Part shown: positions 16,905 to 23,656 of the stretch, in pieces | How the letters are laid out: each line of letters begins with the position of its first letter | Position numbering within the stretch: position 1 is the stretch's first letter | NCBI GenBank assembly: GCA_937129385.1 | Contig: CAKZNC010000218.1 | Coordinates: 1-47,761, forward strand | Length of the DNA: 47,761 bases | Direction: 5' to 3' | Source of the DNA: an uncultured Bacteroidota bacterium | GTDB lineage: Bacteria; Bacteroidota; Bacteroidia; Bacteroidales; GCA-2748055 | Made by a program: the position numbers and the translations under genes | Notes under the pieces: generated by a model | Told to the model about the DNA's origin: nothing | The model's input: only the letters and a program-made list of their open reading frames with translations | The model's database searches: none

Positions 16905-19325
16905 ATGGCAGAAGTAAAAAAAATACTGGTAGTTGAGGATAACGAGGGATTGAATCACCTCATCTGTCGGAAGCTTAGTAAGGAAGGCTTTGAAACTGAA
17001 GGAGTGCTTTCCGGAAAAGCGGCCATCCGTTCGATCGAGAATTTGAGTCCGGACCTGATGCTACTTGATTACCAGATGCCGGGGATGGGAGGCAAAGAGG
17101 TCATTGAACAACTGCAACAAAAATCCATCAAGGTTCCCTTTATGGTCGTTACCGGGAATGGCGATGAACGGGTGGCCGTGGAGATGATGAAACAGGGCGC
17201 ACGCGATTACCTTGTGAAAGATGCCGATTTCAATCAGATCCTTCCCGAAAAGGTAAAACAGGTTATCAGGACCCTCTCGACAGAAAAGGAGCTTCAGGAA
17301 TCAAGGAAACTACTGGAAATGGAGGAGGAGCGATACAGGTTGCTTGCTGAGAACTCCGTGGACGCGATATGGCAAATGGACCTTCGTATGAAGTTTACTT
17401 ACGTGAGTAGGGCATCTGAGGTCATTCTTGGTTATCCACCTGCCGAAATGGTCGGTAAAAACCTCTGGGAATTTGCAAGACGGAAGGACTTTTTCCAGAT
17501 GGGCAGACATTTCCTGGGTGCACTCAAAAACAGCAAGGATTTTTCCCACATCAACTTTGAATCTTCGATGGTCCATAAGTACGGCTCGACAGTGCCGGTG
17601 GAAATAACAGGGAGATTGCACAGGGACAGGCAGGACAGGATCGTTGGATTCCAGGGATCGACGAAGAATATCTCAGAGCGGATCAGGGTGAGGGAGCAGA
17701 TCAGCTACCAGCAAAATTTACTGAAGACCCTGATCGATAATATACCTGATCAGATCTATGTAAAGGACACGGACAGCAAATACCTCCTCAACAATGAGGG
17801 CCACAGGAGGGAGCTGGGTGTGAAGAGCCAAAAGGAGATGGTCGGGCGCTCAGATAATAACTTCTTTGATAAAGATCTTGCAGATGAATTCCAGGCGGAT
17901 GAAAAACGGATCCTGGAAAGCGGTGTGCCGATCATTAATAAGGAGGAGTACAAATCATATCCCGGGGGAAATTACAGGTGGACACTCACCACAAAGGTGC
18001 CCATTCATAACGGATCAGGAAAGATCATCGGACTTGCCGGGATCAATCGTGATATCACCGACAGGAAAGAGCAGGAAGAGGAGCTGATCAGGTCAAGATA
18101 CGAACTGGCGCTGAAAAACAGGATTGCAAACACCTTCCTGCTGGAGGATCCCTCAGCAGTGGCAGATAAGATACTGGCGGTCTTCCTGGATGAGATGCGC
18201 AGCCCTGATGGATTTATCGGCTTTATCACCTCCGGGAAGTCTCTTCAGCTCAGGGCCATATCACATCACCTGCTTGAAATACCGAAAGAGCCGGATGACG
18301 CTTTTCTGATGCTGACCGAGAGGGAATGGACCGGAGCCTGGGGAGAGGCGCTCAAAAAGCAGGAGACGGTTGTTGCAAATAATGATCTGAAACTGTTTGA
18401 ATCGGGAAAAGAGGTCAGAAATGCACTTGCCGTACCTGTCAGGAAAGGAAAGAAGATCTTCGGCATCATCACTGTTGCCAACAAGCCAGGAGGATATTCC
18501 CCAATTGAGGTCAGTCTTCTTGAAAACCTATCCGGTTTCATCGCTCCTGTGATGGAAGCCCAGATGCATGCCGAAGAGATGCGCCAGGAGAAGGAGCAGA
18601 CATTTGCAGATCTCGTTGTTGCTAAAGAGAAGGCAGAGGAATCAGATCAATTAAAATCTGCTTTCCTCCTGAACCTTTCACATGAGGTCCGCACACCGCT
18701 GAATTCGATTATCGGATTTGCCAACCTGCTTTCAGGAAAATTCAAAGACGATCCTCAGACAAAGCAATTCGCAGAGATGATCGATATTGCCGGCAGGGAT
18801 CTGATCAAAATGATCGATGATACGATCGACATTTCCAGGCTGGAAAATAATGATGAGGAATTCAACATTTCAAATACGGAATTGATCCCCCTGTTGGATG
18901 ACCTGTATAAGGATTTCAAGGGGCAATTCAAAGCGCGGAATCCGCAGCTTCAATTTAGATTCGATAATGCAGGTTCCCGTGTGCAGGTCCGTGTAGACCC
19001 CGCCAAGCTCAAAAAGGCAATTGCAAAGATCCTTGACAACTCCGGGAAATTCACAGAGACGGGGAAAATAGAGATGCGTTGGGAGCGAAATGGTGAATTT
19101 GCACGGGTAATCATTGAAGATACAGGAATCGGGATTCCGGAGGAACTGACTGATGCTGTGTTTGAGAAATTCAGAAAGATCGTAAACAAAGATATGTTGT
19201 ACAGGGGAAACGGGCTCGGTCTCACCATCGCAAAAGGACTTCTGGGTGCAATGAATTGCAGAATATCCCTGGATTCAAGAGTAGGAGAGGGTACGATTAT
19301 CACCATGAATATACCACTTGCATGA
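16905..19325 (+). CDS. REC-PAS-PAS-GAF sensor histidine kinase
   Basis: An 806-residue soluble kinase. It has a receiver at 5-120 (VVEDNEG, phospho-Asp55 in LLDYQMPGM, Lys in VKDAD), PAS domains at about 145-265 and 268-395, and a GAF domain at about 400-555. HisKA follows with acceptor His593 in LSHEVRTPLN, then a HATPase with DNSGKFT, DTGIGIP and GNGLGLT. Catalytic residues are complete, so this is the one active kinase of its architecture among the large proteins here. I chose ATG 16905 because the receiver starts right after it; an in-frame TTG at 16878 overlaps the previous gene. The receiver front end suggests it takes a signal from the Rcp1-like regulator or the PAS-PAS kinase encoded immediately upstream. 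Confidence 0.9.
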   Translation: MAEVKKILVVEDNEGLNHLICRKLSKEGFETEGVLSGKAAIRSIENLSPDLMLLDYQMPGMGGKEVIEQLQQKSIKVPFMVVTGNGDERVAVEMMKQGARDYLVKDADFNQILPEKVKQVIRTLSTEKELQESRKLLEMEEERYRLLAENSVDAIWQMDLRMKFTYVSRASEVILGYPPAEMVGKNLWEFARRKDFFQMGRHFLGALKNSKDFSHINFESSMVHKYGSTVPVEITGRLHRDRQDRIVGFQGSTKNISERIRVREQISYQQNLLKTLIDNIPDQIYVKDTDSKYLLNNEGHRRELGVKSQKEMVGRSDNNFFDKDLADEFQADEKRILESGVPIINKEEYKSYPGGNYRWTLTTKVPIHNGSGKIIGLAGINRDITDRKEQEEELIRSRYELALKNRIANTFLLEDPSAVADKILAVFLDEMRSPDGFIGFITSGKSLQLRAISHHLLEIPKEPDDAFLMLTEREWTGAWGEALKKQETVVANNDLKLFESGKEVRNALAVPVRKGKKIFGIITVANKPGGYSPIEVSLLENLSGFIAPVMEAQMHAEEMRQEKEQTFADLVVAKEKAEESDQLKSAFLLNLSHEVRTPLNSIIGFANLLSGKFKDDPQTKQFAEMIDIAGRDLIKMIDDTIDISRLENNDEEFNISNTELIPLLDDLYKDFKGQFKARNPQLQFRFDNAGSRVQVRVDPAKLKKAIAKILDNSGKFTETGKIEMRWERNGEFARVIIEDTGIGIPEELTDAVFEKFRKIVNKDMLYRGNGLGLTIAKGLLGAMNCRISLDSRVGEGTIITMNIPLA

Positions 19326-19366
19326 TTTTTTTTGTAACTTATGGAGCCTAATTAGCTTAACCAGCC

Positions 19367-20767
19367 ATGAAACTGAAACGTAAAATCTTTCTGCTCGCAA
19401 TTCTTCTCAGCCTCCTGTTTTTTATAATTGACGCATTGATTGGTGCAACCTATTACAAGGACCTGGGATTTATAGAGGTTTTGCTGACCGCAACACCGTA
19501 TCATGATTTTTATTCACGATTGATTGCATTTGCACTGGTGGTAATCTTCGCCCTCATCGTAAACGCATATTTGGATGACAAGCCAAAAGGGTCCGGGCAG
19601 TCCAACCAGGAAAAGAAGAAATTCTCCTCAGATCCAATGCTGATGGTCAACGTTTCAAATCACATCCGTACCCCCCTGAATGCTATCCAGGGATTTATTG
19701 AATTGTTGAATGATCCGGGCATTAATGAAAGTTCCAAGAAGTTATACATCAACCATATAAAGACCAGTTCAAAATATTTGCTGGAGCTGGTCAATAACGT
19801 AACAGACATTACCCTGCTTGAGTCGAATTCCATGTACATCGACAAGGGGGATTTTTTGCTCAATGAATTGATGGCGGATCTACATACCAGGTACAGCAAC
19901 ATCATTCGGGAAAAGGACAAACGCGACCTGGCCATTTTATTGAAGACGAATATCAAGGATGACCAGTTAAGTGTGCGTGGCGATAAGAAAAGGATCAAAC
20001 AGGTATTTGAAAACCTGCTTGAAAATGCAACTACCTTTACAGATGAGGGGGTGATCGAATTCGGGTACCATGCGAAGCAGGACGGGAAGATCGATTTTTT
20101 TGTACAAGACAGTGGCGCCGGGATCTCACCCGAAAGACTGGAAATTGTTTTTTCGAGCGACCGTAAAGTGATCAATAACCGGATGGCCCCCTTCGACCTG
20201 GCTTCACTGCGAATGACTATTGCCAAGCAGCTTGTTAAGCTGATGGGTGGGGATTTGAGTGCCACATCTGAGATCAATGTTGGTTCTGAATTCAGGTTCG
20301 AACTCCCGGTTGCGATTCAGGAGATGGATGAACAGGAGGAGATGGAGGAGAAGGCCAGCGCTTATGAAAAGGAAGAGGAGGTCCCGGAGAAAAAGCAGAA
20401 GTGGTCAGACAAAACAATCCTGATTGCGGAGGATGTTGAATCCAATTTTATTTACCTCCAGGAGATTCTGAAAGATACCGGGGTCAAGGTAATATGGGCG
20501 GAAAACGGTAAAATTGCCTATGAGAATGCAATCAGCAATACCGGGATCAACCTTATACTGATGGACATCCTGATGCCTGAGATGGATGGATATGAAGCGA
20601 CGATCAAGATCAAAAAAGAGATGCCGCATATGCCGGTCATAGCACAAACCGCCTATCACCTGGATGAGAATGACTATAAGGACGCACGGCTCTATTTCGA
20701 TAAGATCCTGATCAAGCCCATCTGGTCACACGATCTGCTGGCTGCGCTGTCTGACTGGTTCAATTAG
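19367..20767 (+). CDS. Membrane-anchored hybrid pseudokinase (2 TM-HisKA-HATPase-REC)
   Basis: A 466-residue protein. Two hydrophobic segments (about 7-27 and 48-67) enclose only about 20 external residues, so there is no real periplasmic sensor. The H-box reads VSNHIRTPLN: Asn98 sits at the acceptor position and a His is shifted to the next residue. In the HATPase, G1 (DSGAGI) is present but the G2 glycine lid is lost: FDLASLRM at about 276-283 replaces GxGLGL. An acidic linker (about 325-345) leads to an intact receiver (AEDVESN, Asp400 in LMDILMP, Lys in IKPIW). It is probably unable to make its own phosphohistidine and may be a membrane docking or receiver platform for nearby kinases. The shifted His99 as acceptor cannot be ruled out. 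Confidence 0.88.
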   Translation: MKLKRKIFLLAILLSLLFFIIDALIGATYYKDLGFIEVLLTATPYHDFYSRLIAFALVVIFALIVNAYLDDKPKGSGQSNQEKKKFSSDPMLMVNVSNHIRTPLNAIQGFIELLNDPGINESSKKLYINHIKTSSKYLLELVNNVTDITLLESNSMYIDKGDFLLNELMADLHTRYSNIIREKDKRDLAILLKTNIKDDQLSVRGDKKRIKQVFENLLENATTFTDEGVIEFGYHAKQDGKIDFFVQDSGAGISPERLEIVFSSDRKVINNRMAPFDLASLRMTIAKQLVKLMGGDLSATSEINVGSEFRFELPVAIQEMDEQEEMEEKASAYEKEEEVPEKKQKWSDKTILIAEDVESNFIYLQEILKDTGVKVIWAENGKIAYENAISNTGINLILMDILMPEMDGYEATIKIKKEMPHMPVIAQTAYHLDENDYKDARLYFDKILIKPIWSHDLLAALSDWFN

Positions 20768-20781
20768 ATACCGGGGGCAGG

Positions 20782-20796
20782 CCTGTTCAAAACAGG
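20782..20796 (+). terminator. Stem-loop after the signalling cluster
   Basis: CCTGTT and AACAGG form a perfect 6-base-pair stem with a CAA loop, 15 bases after the stop at 20767. No long U-run follows directly, so termination strength is uncertain, but the position at the end of the signalling cluster fits. Confidence 0.4.
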
Positions 20797-20846
20797 TAAG
20801 AACGTATCAACTTTTGTCATTCCCGGAAAATCTGCAAACATTTTCC

Positions 20847-20854
20847 TATTTTTG
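20847..20854 (+). promoter_or_regulatory. Minus-7 promoter element before the MDR dehydrogenase
   Basis: TATTTTTG matches TAnnTTTG exactly and lies 16 bases before ATG 20871. No TTG is found at the expected minus-33 distance; the nearest TTTTG is about 30 bases upstream. The leader would be very short. Confidence 0.45.
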
Positions 20855-20870
20855 AGGAAAAGAACAATCG

Positions 20871-21884
20871 ATGAAGTACCGGAAAGTTTTCGTTACAGCA
20901 CCCTGGGAGATTGTGCTCAGGGAAGACAATTTTACCCAGGGAATCGAAGGTCCCCATGATGTGATCATTCAGAACATGTATTCCCACCTGAGTGCGGGTA
21001 CCGAGATGGCCTGTGTTTCCGGCATCGAAGACTGGTTCAACATCCCGGATGTCCCCGGCTACACGGCTGTTGGGAAAGTGCTGAAAAAAGGAGCTGAAGT
21101 CAAACATGTCGAGGCAGGAGATGTAGTATTCACATACGGTCCGCATGCAGGTATTTTTCGCATTGATGTGACAGACCGTTGGCATGGTGTGTGTGTGAAA
21201 GTCCCTGACGGACTTGATCCTGCAATTGCAGCATTCACCCACATGGGAGTGATCGCGATGACGGCCTTGCGGAAGTCGGATATCGAACTGGGAGATTTTG
21301 TCGCCGTATCCGGCATGGGTGCCATCGGTAACCTGGCTGCCCAGTTTGCACAATTCCAGGGAGCAAGGGTCATTGGCATAGACATCAACCAGTCACGCCT
21401 GGATATGGCTGAAAAATCAGGGGTGGGTGTTACCATTCATTCTGCAAAGGAGGATATTGGCGAGATGCTGCGGCTGATCACCGGGGGTGAGATGATCTCC
21501 ACCTGGATCGATGCCACCGGACAATCAGCGGTGGTGAATGAATCGATGCACCACATCGCTTCCAATGGAGAGATGATCCTGCTTGGAAGTCCGCGTGCAG
21601 CCTATGAAACCAACCTGACTCCATTTCTCCAGAAGATCCATTTGCTGGATGGCATTACCGTGAAAGGAGCGCTGGAATTCCTGTTGCCCACACACAGGAA
21701 TGAATTCACCAAGCATTCCATCGAGAAGAATGCCTCCCTGATCATGGAATTGATGCGCCAGGAGGTGTTGCAGATTGCACCGATATTTTCGCACAGGATG
21801 GACCCGGCGGATGCTTCAACAGCCTACCATGGCTTGAAAAATGATCCAGATAACTATATCGGGGTGGTTTTTGACTGGACCTAG
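20871..21884 (+). CDS. Medium-chain dehydrogenase/reductase (zinc-type family, zinc site missing)
   Basis: A 337-residue cytosolic oxidoreductase. The N-terminal GroES-like half holds a SAGTE motif and PGYTAVGKV. The second is where zinc alcohol dehydrogenases carry PGHEGxG, so the catalytic His/Glu is absent, as is the four-cysteine structural zinc lobe. The Rossmann half has the NAD(P) motif GMGAIG and an acidic residue after beta2 (GIDIN), favouring NAD over NADP. The SAGTE/PGY style recalls the branch that includes BchC-like dehydrogenases. Substrate unknown. It is monocistronic: a stem-loop lies upstream, an exact minus-7 element sits 16 bases before the start, and the downstream genes converge on it. 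A sugar or polyol oxidation role is possible given the DUF1080 neighbour but is not shown. Confidence 0.85.
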   Translation: MKYRKVFVTAPWEIVLREDNFTQGIEGPHDVIIQNMYSHLSAGTEMACVSGIEDWFNIPDVPGYTAVGKVLKKGAEVKHVEAGDVVFTYGPHAGIFRIDVTDRWHGVCVKVPDGLDPAIAAFTHMGVIAMTALRKSDIELGDFVAVSGMGAIGNLAAQFAQFQGARVIGIDINQSRLDMAEKSGVGVTIHSAKEDIGEMLRLITGGEMISTWIDATGQSAVVNESMHHIASNGEMILLGSPRAAYETNLTPFLQKIHLLDGITVKGALEFLLPTHRNEFTKHSIEKNASLIMELMRQEVLQIAPIFSHRMDPADASTAYHGLKNDPDNYIGVVFDWT

Positions 21885-21992
21885 TTGTTTTTCTTTTTCG
21901 AGGAACCTGTTTTTTTTCACTGATTTTTTTCCAGCAGATCCACTTCCACCTTCATAACTATCGAAAATTTTTGGCTTGTATTTACCCCTTCC

Positions 21993-22028
21993 TGTATGCA
22001 CTAACATACAATGACAGGTTTTGTCATT
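21993..22028. terminator. Two adjacent stem-loops between convergent genes
   Basis: TGTATG/CATACA (21993-22010, 6 bp, 6-base loop) and AATGACA/TGTCATT (22010-22028, 7 bp, 5-base loop) lie between the ends of the plus-strand dehydrogenase and the minus-strand small gene, whose stop begins at 22031. Both stems are perfect. They probably serve as terminators or transcript 3' ends, more likely for the minus-strand pair. Confidence 0.4.
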
Positions 22029-22313
22029 CTATAGCAGTGACCTGGCGATCTCTTCCCACTCGCGATCCAGTCCATAGGCGGGTTTTGGTCTGCCCGCCCT
22101 GTTGTACCAGTAGGATGCATTCCATTGGTCACCCTCTTTCCGGTGGAGGTACGCGTGGACCCATGCTCCATTTGCTGACGGATCATCCTGGGCGATCTCA
22201 TGGGCCCGGTCCCAATCCCCACGTGCATCGATCAACAGTGCCCGCAGCAGGGGAGAAAGCCCATCCCCCGAATCAGTTTTATCACACAATTCTTTAAATT
22301 CTTCGAAGGTCAT
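22029..22313 (-). CDS. Conserved small hypothetical protein
   Basis: A 94-residue soluble protein. Its two recognisable blocks, a helical DWDRAHEIAQ segment and NGAWVHAYLHRKEGD followed by ASYWYNRAGRP, are strongly patterned in aromatic and charged residues. I recall this pattern from a widespread uncharacterised family. The helices look TPR-like. No signal peptide or catalytic motif is visible. Its start codon overlaps the stop of the DUF1080 lipoprotein gene by 4 bases (ATGA), so the two are co-translated. That linkage hints at a shared task, but the function is unknown. Confidence 0.8.
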   Translation of the reverse strand: MTFEEFKELCDKTDSGDGLSPLLRALLIDARGDWDRAHEIAQDDPSANGAWVHAYLHRKEGDQWNASYWYNRAGRPKPAYGLDREWEEIARSLL

Positions 22314-23362
22314 TTTACGATTGGTGTAAGTTCTATGTTCCGGTAAGCAACAGCACCGTGGTCACCCTGCAGGTAAATGGGGCCCGGAGCAAACTCATCG
22401 GCTGTGATGGCACCACCTGTCACTCCCCTGACCGGCTGATTTTCAATAATCGGTATTCCATTCAGGATGACTGTCAGATACCTGTCGTACAAAGTGATGT
22501 CCAGGTCCTGCCAGCTGCCGGCGGGTTTTTCAGCACTCACCGACGGTTCTATCCGGCTGTACAATGCTCCCATGTTGTGGGAATCAGTCTCTTTTCCATA
22601 ACTGTCGGAAACCTGTACCTCATAGATTCCCCGCAGGTAAATTCCGCTATTGCTTCCTTCAGGTACATTGACCTCGAGGGTTAACCGGAAATCTTCGTAT
22701 TCCTCCGTGGTCTTCAGGTTGCCATAATGGATGTGCTCTCCTTCTTTATTTTGCACCGGGTCGTTACGCAGCACACCATCCGTAACGCTCCATCCGTTCA
22801 CAGCTCCCTTTTCAAGCAAAACCCATCCATCCAGACTGTTCTCACTGATAAGAGAAACAGGATCGCCAAAATCAACCGTGGAAAGATCAGGTTTTTCAGT
22901 AGCTTCCGGGATTCTTTTACCACTAAAGTTTACCTTTTCCATTTTCAGTCCGCTTGCTGAAGGGAAGTAAGCAATCCCGCCGATCTTGTCATCACCGGTT
23001 TTCACGATGTTCAGCCAGTTGATGGCATGGTGGGTTTTGGCAGCATTGCCTTCAGCGTCCTTTTCGCGTACGATATTTCGGCCACGGGTAACAAAAAACT
23101 GGCCGTCTGTGTAAAAAGCAAATTCGACCGGTGTGACACTGCCCCAGCGCCAGAGCAGTTCTGCATCCAGGTAATCGTTTTCCTTGCTGATGTTCAGCCA
23201 TCCGGCAGTGTTGTTTTCGTAATCCAGATCCAGGGCCCAGGATCCAAGGAAATAGTCGGCAGGTGTGTCTGCAGGTTCTGCCGTGCTCGAAGATGATTTG
23301 TCTGTTGCGTCATTGCATGCTGTAAAAATGACTGCAAGTGCAAGGAAAATGTATTTTTTCAT
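22310..23362 (-). CDS. DUF1080 (3-keto-disaccharide hydrolase-like) lipoprotein
   Basis: A 350-residue lipoprotein. A short signal peptide ends in the lipobox FTAC with Cys16 as the lipidation site, so it is probably anchored in the outer membrane or periplasm. Residues about 30-150 form an extra N-terminal beta domain. From about 165 onward the sequence matches the DUF1080/concanavalin-like fold: GWVLLEKGAVNGWSVTDGVL, EDFRLTLEVNVPEGSNSGIYLRG-type strands, and GAVAYRNIEL at the end. Related proteins hydrolyse 3-keto-glycosides; others only bind sugar, so activity is inferred. It is the first gene of a two-gene minus-strand operon, and a TACCTTTA element lies 24-31 bases upstream of its start. 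Confidence 0.85.
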   Translation of the reverse strand: MKKYIFLALAVIFTACNDATDKSSSSTAEPADTPADYFLGSWALDLDYENNTAGWLNISKENDYLDAELLWRWGSVTPVEFAFYTDGQFFVTRGRNIVREKDAEGNAAKTHHAINWLNIVKTGDDKIGGIAYFPSASGLKMEKVNFSGKRIPEATEKPDLSTVDFGDPVSLISENSLDGWVLLEKGAVNGWSVTDGVLRNDPVQNKEGEHIHYGNLKTTEEYEDFRLTLEVNVPEGSNSGIYLRGIYEVQVSDSYGKETDSHNMGALYSRIEPSVSAEKPAGSWQDLDITLYDRYLTVILNGIPIIENQPVRGVTGGAITADEFAPGPIYLQGDHGAVAYRNIELTPIVK

Positions 23363-23385
23363 GATTCAGGGTTTGATTGTTTGTA

Positions 23386-23393
23386 TAAAGGTA
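23386..23393 (-). promoter_or_regulatory. Candidate minus-7 element for the DUF1080 operon
   Basis: Read on the minus strand this is TACCTTTA, 7 of 8 positions of TAnnTTTG, 24 bases before the ATG at 23362. A T-rich stretch lies upstream but no clear TTG. Confidence 0.35.
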
Positions 23394-23539
23394 AGCTGAA
23401 AAGGGAAAAATAAAAACTGATTCGTTTAATGTAGGCATTCTGGTCGTCGAAGTGTAAGCATCCGGGTCCAGGATTGTACAACTATTTCAGGTCGGCATGT
23501 AGGGTTAAATTGTTTTTAGTTGCATCGGGCCGCAGCATA

Positions 23540-23570
23540 TTGACTGCCAGTGATCATTGCTTTACATTTA
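23540..23570 (+). promoter_or_regulatory. Candidate promoter before the OmpA/TPR/PD40 gene
   Basis: TTG at 23540-23542, 20 bases, then TACATTTA at 23563-23570 (7 of 8 of TAnnTTTG). The gene starts 87 bases after the element. The 294-base divergent gap holds nothing else I can name. Confidence 0.35.
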
Positions 23571-23656
23571 TCAGCTGAATCGAAAAAATCACCTTGACAG
23601 CAGAAAGCTTTACAACATCATACGGCACTGAATAGCCTTTAATAAAATTAAATCAC

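Noticed and set aside
14925-19325. Bilin phytochrome among the kinases near the Rcp1-like regulator
   Set aside because: No GAF-PHY pair or chromophore Cys context is seen; the GAF in the 16905 gene stands alone after PAS domains.
21885-21930. Rho-independent terminator from the T-rich stretch after the MDR gene
   Set aside because: Runs of T are present but no stem of useful length precedes them.
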